Assembly: GCA_002351725.1 (NCBI GenBank) | Contig: DEHD01000021.1 | Location: forward strand, 657 to 35,782 | DNA: 35,126 nucleotides | DNA from: Prevotella sp. UBA2809 | GTDB taxonomy: Bacteria; Bacteroidota; Bacteroidia; Bacteroidales; Bacteroidaceae | Direction: 5' to 3' | Part shown: positions 5,586 to 14,624 of the stretch, piece by piece | Position numbering within the stretch: position 1 is the stretch's first letter | Layout of the letters: each line of letters starts with the position of its first letter | Translations under genes and position numbers: made by a program | Notes under the pieces: model-generated | What the model was told of the DNA's origin: nothing | Database searches by the model: none | What the model saw: the letters and a program-made list of their open reading frames with translations, nothing else

Positions 5586-8177
5586 TTATTCTCTGTTGTA
5601 GGGGTTGATGTAAATCTTGCTGTCTTCGGGGAACTCTGGCCAATTGCCGTAGTTGTTGGCGTTATTCACCCAACTACGGAATGTTTGATATGCATCTGCG
5701 ATGCTTATTCTTTCCTGTGGATAGTTGAAGTCGCCTGGCATGATGAGTGCGAATGGAGACTCGCCAGTTGCTGGCAAGCCAATCGTTCTACCGGTGCCAT
5801 TGTTTGTGATGTAGATCTTGCTCAGGAACTCCTTGATAGTTGTTTTTGCATCTACCTCGTAATTGCCTGATACGGCAGGTAAAACATTATCCGATGATAC
5901 TGTGTTTACGAATGTAGAGGTTCCTACGCTAAACAACTCGTGCACTTCCTTGTTGTTAAGTTCGGTACCGCTCTTAAAATTGCCTTCAATACCGCTGATA
6001 AGTACGGGGTCGTTAGCACCTGTAGCTATGAGCGATAGTTGTAACTCGGTTGCCGATTTGCGGATACAGCGCAATACTACGTCGTTCATGTCATAGTCGG
6101 CAGTATTTGGTCGGTCCTCAAAGCACATGGTGTAAGCATACTCGCTAACATTTTGTTCTTCGTCGAACATGTCAACGCCAGTCTCACCTGAAGAACCTAT
6201 CTCAACAATGATGTCACTAAACTGTGCGTCGGTACCTTCCTCGAAAGTGAGATATACTTTGTTGTTGGCGGTAAACGTTGCCATACGGGGGGAGTCAAGA
6301 TCCATGCCGAAGTCTTTAACAGAACGATGGAAATTACCGTAGCTGTTTATTTCTGTGTTTAATGCGCCATAACCGTACACGCAGCCTTTTAGGCTGTTGT
6401 TGCCATTGTTGTTGTTAGCTTTTGCACCACCATCTTTCCTTACCATGAATCCAATACGGTAGCCCGCAGGGATAATAGTAGATGGCTTTGCGCTTGGTGG
6501 AACAATTTGTCCATCGGGGAACTGCTCATATGGCAGGTCAAAGTCGGTAATAGCAGTTGCTGATGGATAGCTATATTCCTTGAATGTCCATAATCGAGAA
6601 GTTCTGTAGTCTCCACTTATATTTTGTCCTCCTTTATTAAGATACGTAAAATCAGTATCTATACGTGCCTTTATGAAATTGCTTCTGGATGCACTTGAAA
6701 TAAATACCGATTGCTCCTTTGCGTTGTTATTGAAAGCAATTGGGACTATTTTGTTATCTGTAACTGTTCCATCTGAAACATAGATGGTATAGTTTTTAAG
6801 ACTACTCTCTTCGATATCCTTAAATTCTACAAAATCACCATCTTTATACCAAAAGAATTTTTTATTTCCGACGTTATACAGCATGATGCTGTTGTCATCG
6901 GCGTTCGTAAAGACTTGCCATAGCTGATCCTGAATATTGGCTTCGCCTTCACCCTGCAAATTATGCTTGTTGTCGCTATAAGTGATAAAATGATTCGATG
7001 CAGCTACTGTTTTGTAGCCAGAGTAGTTGTAGATACGATAGAATTTTCCATTTGTAGTGTAGCCATACGAGGCAAGTGTATACGGCTTGGATATAAACTC
7101 TGAAGCATTTCCATAGAAAGGCAGAAGATATTCGTGCTGTCTGAGGAATTTTGTGTCAGGTTCGTTTTTGGGGGTTCCTGTAACAGCGCTGATGCCATCT
7201 CTTACCTCGTTCACGTCGATAGCCTTGAACTTTGGTAACGTTTTGATATAGTTAGCCTCACCCTCTGGAGTTTTATCAGGAACATCTTCTGTTCTGTAGT
7301 AATAGTAATAGATGTCGCACCAATAGGCCTCGGTCGAAGCTGCCTGAACGGGGGTTAATGTAATGGCTGCATCGCCGGTGCTTATCAGGTGGTTGCCATA
7401 TAAACGAACGACACTACTCTCTTTGATGATAGGTAGATTATTTTTCGGTTTATTCTTTTCATATCTTCCGAGCGCATCTTCGAATATGATCTCAAGATTA
7501 GCTTCTTCTTCTGCGGATAAAGCCGGAGCATTTCTGTAAATGGTGTTATTGGATACGGTCCAACCATCAGGGTTTCCTGAACTGGTTAGCAGCCACAAGC
7601 GGTCGTTTTCCCAATTTGAGCCTTGCCAGCTGCTGTAAGTGTCGTTGGTGCTTAAGGTACGTTCAGCATTATATGAACGGAATGAACTGTTGAAATCCAG
7701 CGATAAGTTTGGCAGTTCTTCCCCAGCTCTTGTGACGGCTGCACCACGGGTAGCAGCATGGGCAGAAGAACTCTTGAAACTAACATCCTCGTCTCCAATA
7801 TTAAAACCTTGTATGTAATACTTTCCGTTGCTGTTTACACATGCTGCAATCAGTCGGGTGCTAGTTCTTGGTGCATCGTAGCTTAATGTTACGGTCTGGC
7901 CGGCTTTAGCTTCTGTCTCAGCCAGAATCTTTGCATCCTTGTTAAAAAACGGAGATCCGGTCAGAATCTGAACCTTTGTGATATCCGACAAGGGTGCATT
8001 GGCAGTTACGGTAACTGTGCCCGATGTTGTGGTACGCCAATCCTGATTTGGATCTATAAGGCCAAAAATGTTCTCAGCGTTCTCCTGAATCTCCTGAGTA
8101 GGGTCATAGTTAAACTCCTGAGTACAACTGCTTAAGCCTATTAATGCCAAAATGGCTAAATACTTTATTCTTTTCAT
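5586..8177 (-). CDS. LruC domain-containing outer-membrane lipoprotein
   Basis: 863 residues from the ATG at 8177; 13 further codons are open upstream but precede the signal peptide. MKRIKYLAILALIGLSSC is a lipoprotein signal with Cys18 in the lipobox. A repeat-type motif NYDPTQEIQENAENIFGLIDPNQDW follows in pieces typical of Bacteroidetes LruC proteins. The middle (about 150-550) is rich in Asn, Tyr and Ser with no motif I recognise. The C-terminal LruC/DUF4842 domain has DYDMNDVVLRCI and ends with a PGDFNYP and PEFPEDSKIYI segment. The family is named after a Leptospira uveitis antigen and its function is unknown. The first residues after Cys18 (TQEF) are mildly acidic; surface export is possible but not assured. 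It follows a TonB-dependent receptor and has its own -7 element. Confidence 0.85.
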   Translation of the reverse strand: MKRIKYLAILALIGLSSCTQEFNYDPTQEIQENAENIFGLIDPNQDWRTTTSGTVTVTANAPLSDITKVQILTGSPFFNKDAKILAETEAKAGQTVTLSYDAPRTSTRLIAACVNSNGKYYIQGFNIGDEDVSFKSSSAHAATRGAAVTRAGEELPNLSLDFNSSFRSYNAERTLSTNDTYSSWQGSNWENDRLWLLTSSGNPDGWTVSNNTIYRNAPALSAEEEANLEIIFEDALGRYEKNKPKNNLPIIKESSVVRLYGNHLISTGDAAITLTPVQAASTEAYWCDIYYYYYRTEDVPDKTPEGEANYIKTLPKFKAIDVNEVRDGISAVTGTPKNEPDTKFLRQHEYLLPFYGNASEFISKPYTLASYGYTTNGKFYRIYNYSGYKTVAASNHFITYSDNKHNLQGEGEANIQDQLWQVFTNADDNSIMLYNVGNKKFFWYKDGDFVEFKDIEESSLKNYTIYVSDGTVTDNKIVPIAFNNNAKEQSVFISSASRSNFIKARIDTDFTYLNKGGQNISGDYRTSRLWTFKEYSYPSATAITDFDLPYEQFPDGQIVPPSAKPSTIIPAGYRIGFMVRKDGGAKANNNNGNNSLKGCVYGYGALNTEINSYGNFHRSVKDFGMDLDSPRMATFTANNKVYLTFEEGTDAQFSDIIVEIGSSGETGVDMFDEEQNVSEYAYTMCFEDRPNTADYDMNDVVLRCIRKSATELQLSLIATGANDPVLISGIEGNFKSGTELNNKEVHELFSVGTSTFVNTVSSDNVLPAVSGNYEVDAKTTIKEFLSKIYITNNGTGRTIGLPATGESPFALIMPGDFNYPQERISIADAYQTFRSWVNNANNYGNWPEFPEDSKIYINPYNRE

Positions 8178-8229
8178 GTTAAAAATCATTTTAATCCAAT
8201 ACAATACTAAAAACAAACTAATTATTTTG

Positions 8230-8237
8230 CAAAAATA
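8230..8237 (-). promoter_or_regulatory. -7 element upstream of the LruC gene
   Basis: TATTTTTG on the minus strand 52 bp from the LruC start, in the 119-bp gap after the receptor gene. No convincing -33 element was found. Confidence 0.5.
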
Positions 8238-8296
8238 AAAGTTTTTTCTAATATTGTACGCGCGTGTGTTAGAAATCTGTTTGTATTTAACAATAA

Positions 8297-10657
8297 TTAT
8301 AAATTTAGACTGATTTTCGCGTTAATTTGGCGACCCGTCAGGAAATTTGGGACGCCCCACTGGATGTTTGTAACATCTGTCACCCAATAGTAGCTATTAA
8401 CATTAGATATTCCGAAGAGATTCAAGCAGTCTATTCCTAACCAAAGACCTTTAATCCCCTTAGTGTTTTTCAGGGCGCAATAGCTCATGCCGATGTCAGC
8501 ACGTTTGTATGCAGGGGCACGGAATTGTTGTTGTTCTAGTCCACGATGTGGAGCGCCAAAAGGCAGTCCGTCGGCAAATGCCAGTCTAAGTGTCATCTTC
8601 CATCGCTCTGTACCAGGGAAATAGTCGGTAAAGTGCAGATTTACTGCCCAACGTTGATCTGTAGGCATTGGTACCCATTCGTTGTTATATTTCTGGCGGG
8701 TACTCATTAGTGATAGCGTGAGCCATGAGTCGGTTCCTGGTACAAACTCTCCGTATAGTTTTAAATCTATGCCAGCGGCATATCCCTTGCTAACGTTCTC
8801 GCCATAGTAGGTTATCTTCATGTTCTGTACATTGTACGGAATCAGGTTCGACATTGCTTTATAATAAGCTTCGGCGGTGAATTTAAATGGACGGTTAAGC
8901 ATCTTGAAACGATAGTCGGCAGCTGCAATGAAGTGTATTGATTGCTGGCTTTTTATGTGGTCGTTAAGTATCGCTGTGGTTATTCCGTTAACTGTTGTTG
9001 TGTCGCGCATCTCCTTGTAGAATGGAGCCTGGTAATACAATCCTGTTGCAATACGGAAAGTGATATCGTTGTTGAAGGCTGGGACTATGGCAAGCGATGC
9101 TCTTGGAGAAACAGTCGTCTCTTTGTTGAACGACCAGTTTGCCAATCTCACACCGTAGTTCAGGGTGTAGTAGCTGTTGCCTTTGTTCCAGCGGTATGTG
9201 TCTTGGATATAAGCCTCTATTCTGTTGCTGCTGATATTGTTCTTGGCACTCAGCGTGTATATCATGTCCAGTCGATTGGCAGAGTGGGGAATTGAGTATC
9301 CGCTTGAATCTCGCATCTCATATTCGCGTGCTTGCTCCTTTATCTTTTCCAGTTTGAGACTGATACCAGCCTCTATGTTGTGTCGGCGTGTCTGATGATG
9401 ACCTATGAGCTTGAAACTCACTACGTCAGCAGTAAGATAGTTGCGCGCATGTTCCATGTATGTACCTATGCCCAGACTCTCTTGCGTCTGTGTGTCGTCA
9501 AGCCAATATTGACCTGCTATATCGTAAGTCTCACTCTCTTTGGTGTGGAATGCTGATGTAATGAATTTTATACTAGTAGAGTCCTTTATGTTGCGGGTTA
9601 CTCCTAAGGCTCCGAATAATGTAGTGAAACGATCTTTTTCTTCACCATCGAAATATACTTTAAACTGCTTTATGTCAGCCATTGTTCCAAAGCTGGTCTC
9701 TCGACTTTCTGGTTTGAAGTTGTAATGATTATCAGATATGTTTCCGATGAAATCAATGCTCCACCTGTTGTTCGGAAGATAACTTATATATGTTTGATAA
9801 TCAATAAATTTCGGGTTGTATTCTCCAGTAGTTTCTAATGAGCCAAGTAGGTATTTGTTTGTCTTGTATCTCAGACCGTGGCTCATTGAGAATTTCCTGT
9901 TGCCATAGCCTAAGTATCCGCTTGCACCCAATAGTGATGTTGTAGCGTTAGCTTCAAAACCTTTGATACGTCGATATGAAATGTCTAATACTGATGACAT
10001 TTTGTCTCCGTATTTCGCATTGAATCCGCCTGTGGAGAAACCTACTTTTTCTACCATGTTCGGATTGATTACCGATAGTCCCTCTTGTTGCCCGCTGCTT
10101 ATCAACAGCGGACGATATACCTCTACTTGATTGATGTATACAGAGTTCTCATCGAATGATCCACCGCGTACATTATATTGTGATGAAAGCTCGTTGTGAC
10201 TCGATACTCCAGCTTGTTGTTGTATCAGTTCCTCTACAGCATTACCTGTTGTTGATGGGTTTCCTTTCAAGTCTTTCGTGTTTAGTTGTTCCATTTGCGA
10301 TGTCTGACGGCGCCGCTGCGTTACCGTAATCTCGTTTATTGTAGCAGCAGGATGCATCACAATCTGAACAGTCATTTTTCCTTTTGGTCTACGGAATACT
10401 CTTTTCCTTACTCCGTAGCCCACCATTGTGAATTTTACCTCAACTGAGTCGGCGGTGTTGAGGCTAATGCTGAACTCACCTTTCAGGTTACTCATCGTTA
10501 CTTTGCCCTGAGCTGCGCATGATATAGTTACGAGTTCCAGAGCATTACCTTCTTCGTCGATAACTTTCCCTTTTAGGGTAAAGTCATCGGCAGTAATATT
10601 CAGGGTGCTCATAATGAGCGCCATTATTGTGAAGAATCGCTTCAAATTGAGTCTCAT
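8297..10657 (-). CDS. TonB-dependent outer-membrane receptor with N-terminal carboxypeptidase-regulatory-like domain
   Basis: 786 residues. An export signal (MRLNLKRFFTIMALIMSTL) is followed by a regulatory-like beta domain at about 25-110 (FTLKGKVIDEEGNALELV, then LKGEFSIS). A plug domain at about 110-220 contains ELIQQQAGVSSHNELSSQYNV and RGGSFDENSVYINQVEVYRP, and the barrel ends in AKISLNL with the expected terminal aromatic/leucine beta signal. The plug sequence with SGQQEGLSVINPNMVEKV belongs to a receptor type that works without a SusD partner; indeed no susD gene is adjacent. Ligand unknown. Transcribed towards the LruC gene. No clear TAnnTTTG promoter was found in the 114 bp between this start and the protease gene. 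Confidence 0.88.
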   Translation of the reverse strand: MRLNLKRFFTIMALIMSTLNITADDFTLKGKVIDEEGNALELVTISCAAQGKVTMSNLKGEFSISLNTADSVEVKFTMVGYGVRKRVFRRPKGKMTVQIVMHPAATINEITVTQRRRQTSQMEQLNTKDLKGNPSTTGNAVEELIQQQAGVSSHNELSSQYNVRGGSFDENSVYINQVEVYRPLLISSGQQEGLSVINPNMVEKVGFSTGGFNAKYGDKMSSVLDISYRRIKGFEANATTSLLGASGYLGYGNRKFSMSHGLRYKTNKYLLGSLETTGEYNPKFIDYQTYISYLPNNRWSIDFIGNISDNHYNFKPESRETSFGTMADIKQFKVYFDGEEKDRFTTLFGALGVTRNIKDSTSIKFITSAFHTKESETYDIAGQYWLDDTQTQESLGIGTYMEHARNYLTADVVSFKLIGHHQTRRHNIEAGISLKLEKIKEQAREYEMRDSSGYSIPHSANRLDMIYTLSAKNNISSNRIEAYIQDTYRWNKGNSYYTLNYGVRLANWSFNKETTVSPRASLAIVPAFNNDITFRIATGLYYQAPFYKEMRDTTTVNGITTAILNDHIKSQQSIHFIAAADYRFKMLNRPFKFTAEAYYKAMSNLIPYNVQNMKITYYGENVSKGYAAGIDLKLYGEFVPGTDSWLTLSLMSTRQKYNNEWVPMPTDQRWAVNLHFTDYFPGTERWKMTLRLAFADGLPFGAPHRGLEQQQFRAPAYKRADIGMSYCALKNTKGIKGLWLGIDCLNLFGISNVNSYYWVTDVTNIQWGVPNFLTGRQINAKISLNL

Positions 10658-10710
10658 TCTGACATAATAACGGAAAAAACACGCTTTTATTTGCTATTAT
10701 TCTTTTTTTT

Positions 10711-10742
10711 CTTGGAAGTTTTGATAATTATTTCTATATTTG
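10711..10742 (+). promoter_or_regulatory. Promoter of the C10 protease gene
   Basis: TATATTTG at 10735-10742 is a good -7 element; CTTG at 10711-10714, 20 bp upstream, is a one-mismatch -33. The ATG follows 29 bp after the -7 element. Confidence 0.65.
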
Positions 10743-10771
10743 CGCAATAAAACCATAAAAACGTTACGATT

Positions 10772-13111
10772 ATGAAGAAATCTGTACTCACAACGTTAGT
10801 TTATCTGTTCAGTATCCTACTGACAGTTGCAGCTCCTGTCGACGAACAATCGGCTCGTAAGTTAGCTGGTGATTTCTTGCGTGGTAAAATGCCTATTACG
10901 CGCAGTTCTAATACCAATATCACCCGTGCCGTAACCGGGGTTGCCGATGGGCCTGATGCAGGCATATACGTTTTTAATTCCGATAATGGTTTTGTTGTTA
11001 TTAGTGCCGACGATGCTCTCCCTGCTGTGTTGGCGTATAGTTATGGAACACCTTACGATGCAAATAAAGCTCCAGAGGCAATGAAGGCGATGCTTTCAGC
11101 TTATCATCATGCTGTTTCTTCAGCTTGTGTCACTCGTGCTGATGTTCCTACTCACGAGAAGATCATTCCGCTGATTAAAACTCAATGGGATCAATTGACG
11201 CCATATAATAATATGTGTCCTAATAAATATCCTACTGGCTGTTTGGCAACAGCAGTGGCTCAAGTTATGTATTATCATAAGTATCCAGCTAATTATGATT
11301 GGGATGTTATGAAGACCAGCTACGTTAGTACAGATACTGGTGATGCTGTTGATGCTGTCGCAAAACTTATGGCTGATGTAGGTGAGAAAGTTTTTATGCA
11401 GTATAAAGAGGAAGAATCCTCTGCTAGACTTATTGATGGTGCTGAAGCATTACGTTACGAGTTTGGCTATTCTGAGTCAACAGAGTTCGTACAACGCGAT
11501 AGCTATACAGCTAAATCGTGGGATGATTTGCTGTATAATGAGCTTGTAGCTAGTCGTCCAGTTATTATGGGGGCACAATCTATGACTCCAACTGGTTTAA
11601 GTGGTCATGCTTTTATTATTGATGGATATGAGGCTAATGATGGAGTAGGCTATTTCCATGTAAACTGGGGATGGAGTGGTCGTAGTGACGACTATTTCCT
11701 AATTTCTGTTCTCAATCCCAAATATCAGTATACTGGTGGCGCTGCTGGTTCTAGCGGATATTCTTTCACGCAAGAAGCTGTAATAGGCATTCAACCAGCT
11801 GAAACGCCATTGGAAAAGACTACACGTTTTGCTACCAGGTACTGTTATATTAAAGACGACGAAACTGTTTATACCCGTTCGTCGACTTCGGATGATTTCT
11901 CTCCGATAAAATTATATTATGATGTTTGGAATATAGTATATCCTGAAGAGTCTCGCCAATTTGATGCTGGTATTGCACTTTATAAAGATCGTGAGTTGAT
12001 AGCGATTCTTGATTCGGTTCATATGAAAGATATTTATCCTGAAGGTAAACCTATGGGTCACACCAATGTGTTTGAAGTAAAAAGCAACCCGGTGTCAATT
12101 GGAAAGGATCTTCCTAATGGGAAATACCAGATTCGTGTTCTCAGCCGATTAACTGGTACTGCTGATTGGACTTGGGCTATAATGACGGCCTGCAGATATG
12201 TTGAACTTACCATCGAGGATAATACAATGACTACAGTTACATATGGTAATTCAAATGAGTATAAAAGCGATAATGATTTCACTATCCATACTGTTGAAGT
12301 TAGTGGATCAAAGAAAGTAGGCGAACCATTGACAATTACTATCAACCTTACTAATAATCACATGCCTGACAATTCACCAATATTCTTATGGGGTAATGCC
12401 AGTCTTGAACAAGGTACTGACAGTTATCAATGCTTGGGAGGTGGTGGTAGTAATCTTTCTCCTGGTGAAACAGGTGATTTGGTGCTTGAATACACTCCCC
12501 AGCGTGCTGGCGATTTTAAGTTTATTCTCAGTGGTAGTTCTGCTAATTGTAAAACACCTCTATATACTTTCGATGTTTCTGTCTCAGGAATGTACTTAGT
12601 TATGCAATTGGCTGTAGAAAAGTCTACACCCCAGCCTAACGAAACAAATAAAGTAGATGGCACTACGTTGGAAGGAACGGTAACACTTTTGAACTATGGT
12701 TCAGAAAATTATGATGATAAAGTGTATGTTCGACTTAGGGGATTAGATGATAAAAAATATGATAAAAATGTTGAGTATTCTACTCAAATATCTATTAAAG
12801 GAACGACAGATATCAAATTTAGTTTTGCTGATCTAACTCCCAACAATAGCTACTTGTTGCTTGTAACAGCTATGGATGGTGAAAAACAAATACCTCTTAA
12901 TTATATTAAAAATGAGGATAATACAATCACTTCCTATAATAAATACGTTTACCAGATGACAGAGAGCTCTGGTCTGCAGAGTATTAAGCTCGACCAGGCT
13001 GATGCTGAGGTATACGATATTCGTGGTGTGCGTCAGGGTAAGGCATCTGATATAAAGAGTCTGCCTAAGGGCGTATACATTATTAATAAAAAGAAAGTAA
13101 TTAACAATTAA
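10772..13111 (+). CDS. Secreted C10 (streptopain/interpain-like) cysteine protease with type IX secretion tail
   Basis: 779 residues. Signal peptide at 1-20; a propeptide resembling the SpeB prodomain at about 22-120 (AGIYVFNSDNGFVVISADD). The catalytic domain runs about 130-350: the nucleophile is Cys157 in YPTGCLATAVAQVMYYHKYP, the general base His279 in SGHAFIIDGYE, and FHVNWGWSG (Asn298, Trp299) supports the oxyanion hole and substrate site. A long beta-rich region, about 350-735, follows. The final 45 residues (AEVYDIRGVRQGKASDIK, then LPKGVYIINKKKV) look like a Por secretion-system sorting domain, which implies transit through the outer membrane by type IX secretion. Closest known relatives are interpain A and periodontain-type proteases of Prevotella and Porphyromonas. 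The nfeD gene follows after 16 bp. Confidence 0.9.
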   Translation: MKKSVLTTLVYLFSILLTVAAPVDEQSARKLAGDFLRGKMPITRSSNTNITRAVTGVADGPDAGIYVFNSDNGFVVISADDALPAVLAYSYGTPYDANKAPEAMKAMLSAYHHAVSSACVTRADVPTHEKIIPLIKTQWDQLTPYNNMCPNKYPTGCLATAVAQVMYYHKYPANYDWDVMKTSYVSTDTGDAVDAVAKLMADVGEKVFMQYKEEESSARLIDGAEALRYEFGYSESTEFVQRDSYTAKSWDDLLYNELVASRPVIMGAQSMTPTGLSGHAFIIDGYEANDGVGYFHVNWGWSGRSDDYFLISVLNPKYQYTGGAAGSSGYSFTQEAVIGIQPAETPLEKTTRFATRYCYIKDDETVYTRSSTSDDFSPIKLYYDVWNIVYPEESRQFDAGIALYKDRELIAILDSVHMKDIYPEGKPMGHTNVFEVKSNPVSIGKDLPNGKYQIRVLSRLTGTADWTWAIMTACRYVELTIEDNTMTTVTYGNSNEYKSDNDFTIHTVEVSGSKKVGEPLTITINLTNNHMPDNSPIFLWGNASLEQGTDSYQCLGGGGSNLSPGETGDLVLEYTPQRAGDFKFILSGSSANCKTPLYTFDVSVSGMYLVMQLAVEKSTPQPNETNKVDGTTLEGTVTLLNYGSENYDDKVYVRLRGLDDKKYDKNVEYSTQISIKGTTDIKFSFADLTPNNSYLLLVTAMDGEKQIPLNYIKNEDNTITSYNKYVYQMTESSGLQSIKLDQADAEVYDIRGVRQGKASDIKSLPKGVYIINKKKVINN

Positions 13112-13127
13112 AATCTATAAAATTGAA

Positions 13128-13577
13128 ATGATAGACTATATCATGCAGAATCTTTGGCAGATGTGGGCAGTAGTTGCCGTCATCTGCCTTATACTTGAGC
13201 TAACGGCAGGTGATTTCTTCATCATCTGTTTTGCTATTGGAGCCGTGGGCGCCGCAATCGATGCTGGCTTATTAAGAAACGGCATCTATGCGCAGTTGTT
13301 TGTGTTTGTGGTTATTACATTGCTCAGTCTGTTCTATGTTCGTCCATTTGCCAAACGCTATCTTCATAAGGGCGAGGATAAGCGAATAAGCAATGCCGAT
13401 GCGCTGCTGGGCCGACAGGGCAGGGTAGTAGAGACCATTGTTGCTGGTGGCTATGGACGAGTACAGATTGATGGCGACATCTGGAAAGCCGTAACTTTGG
13501 GCGATGCCGACATCCCTGAAGGCTCTAATGTTACCGTTATCGACCGTGAATCTACAATCATTACAGCGAAACTTTAA
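13128..13577 (+). CDS. NfeD-like membrane protein (short form)
   Basis: 149 residues; start at the ATG at 13128 (MIDYIMQNLWQMWAV), with an alternative Met six residues in. Three hydrophobic helices (about 12-30, 33-50, 55-72) are followed by a soluble OB-fold domain at about 90-149 (GRQGRVVETIVAGGYGRVQI, then WKAVTL). The N-terminal ClpP-like protease domain of long NfeD proteins is absent. Short NfeD proteins are known to be encoded beside stomatin/SPFH proteins and are thought to act with them at the membrane. Here the SPFH gene starts 11 bp downstream, which agrees. No promoter is seen between this gene and the protease, so co-transcription is possible. Confidence 0.9.
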   Translation: MIDYIMQNLWQMWAVVAVICLILELTAGDFFIICFAIGAVGAAIDAGLLRNGIYAQLFVFVVITLLSLFYVRPFAKRYLHKGEDKRISNADALLGRQGRVVETIVAGGYGRVQIDGDIWKAVTLGDADIPEGSNVTVIDRESTIITAKL

Positions 13578-13588
13578 AAACTTAAATT

Positions 13589-14542
13589 ATGGACATAATG
13601 ACTTACATTCTGATAGCCATCATAGTGTGTGTGGTTATCTTTGCCAAGATGGCTCTTGTTATCATCCCTCAGTCAGAAACCAAAATCGTTGAGCGTTTGG
13701 GTCGCTATTACGCTACCCTCCAGCCAGGTATAAATCTTATTATACCGTTCATCGACCGTGCCAAGTCAATAGTAGTGCTTCATCATGGCCGCTATATGTA
13801 CTCAACCACTATCGATCTCCGCGAGCAGGTTTATGATTTCCCAAAGCAGAACGTTATCACAAAGGATAACGTGCAGACTGAGATTAATGCGCTGCTTTAT
13901 TTCCAGATTGTAGATCCGTTTAAGGCAACTTATGAGATTAACAATCTGCCAAACGCTATCGAAAAACTTACTCAGACAACTCTGCGTAACATCATCGGTG
14001 AACTGGAATTGGACGAGACTCTCACCTCGCGCGATACTATTAATAAGAAGCTTAGCGCAGTTCTCGACGATGCCACCGATAAGTGGGGCGTGAAGGTAAA
14101 CCGAGTAGAACTGCAGGATATTACTCCTCCAGATTCTGTGCTTACCGCTATGGAGAAGCAGATGCAAGCAGAGCGTAACAAGCGTGCTCAAATTCTTACA
14201 TCCGAGGGTCAGAAGGCTGCAGAGATTCTTGCTTCTGAAGGTGAGCGTACTGCTATCGTAAATAAGGCTGAGGCTGCTAAAGAGCAGGCCATCCTTCAGG
14301 CCGAAGGTGAGGCTCAGGCACGTATCCGTAAGGCTGAGGCTGAGGCAAAAGCTATCGAACTTATTACCCAGGCTGTAGGAAAGAGTACCAATCCAGCCAA
14401 CTATCTGTTGGCTCAGAAGTATATCCAAATGATGCAGGAGTTAGCTGAGGGCGATAAGACAAAGACTGTTTATCTGCCTTATGAGGCTACTAATCTGTTA
14501 GGCTCAATTGGTGGAATTAAAGACCTATTTAAAGCAGAATAA
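13589..14542 (+). CDS. qmcA: SPFH/band 7 (stomatin, paraslipin-like) membrane protein
   Basis: 317 residues. One N-terminal membrane helix (about 4-24) precedes an SPFH domain at about 25-190 with IPQSETKIVERLGRYYATL and the PGINLIIPFIDRA loop. A coiled coil at about 195-265 is rich in Glu, Ala, Lys and Arg (AEAAKEQAILQAEGEAQARI). The C-terminus contains NPANYLLAQKYIQMM and LPYEATNLLGSIGGI, which match paraslipins such as QmcA. These proteins form large oligomeric rings that organise membrane microdomains. It forms a pair with the upstream nfeD gene and is followed by a hairpin terminator. The symbol follows the E. coli family name; the exact orthology is not proven. Confidence 0.9.
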   Translation: MDIMTYILIAIIVCVVIFAKMALVIIPQSETKIVERLGRYYATLQPGINLIIPFIDRAKSIVVLHHGRYMYSTTIDLREQVYDFPKQNVITKDNVQTEINALLYFQIVDPFKATYEINNLPNAIEKLTQTTLRNIIGELELDETLTSRDTINKKLSAVLDDATDKWGVKVNRVELQDITPPDSVLTAMEKQMQAERNKRAQILTSEGQKAAEILASEGERTAIVNKAEAAKEQAILQAEGEAQARIRKAEAEAKAIELITQAVGKSTNPANYLLAQKYIQMMQELAEGDKTKTVYLPYEATNLLGSIGGIKDLFKAE

Positions 14543-14556
14543 CACTAAAATGAAAA

Positions 14557-14582
14557 AAATCGCAGCATTTTGCTGCGATTTT
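14557..14582. terminator. Hairpin after the SPFH gene
   Basis: 11-bp stem AAATCGCAGCA / TGCTGCGATTT with a TTT loop, followed by a short T-rich tract, 14 bp after the SPFH stop and just before the dapA -7 element. Confidence 0.7.
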
Positions 14583-14595
14583 CATTTAAATTGTG

Positions 14596-14603
14596 TATCT
14601 TTG
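14596..14603 (+). promoter_or_regulatory. -7 element of dapA
   Basis: TATCTTTG, 21 bp before the dapA start codon. The nearest TTTG (14569-14572) is 23 bp upstream and lies inside the terminator hairpin, slightly too far. Confidence 0.65.
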
Positions 14604-14624
14604 CAGCCGATAAGATTACAAATT

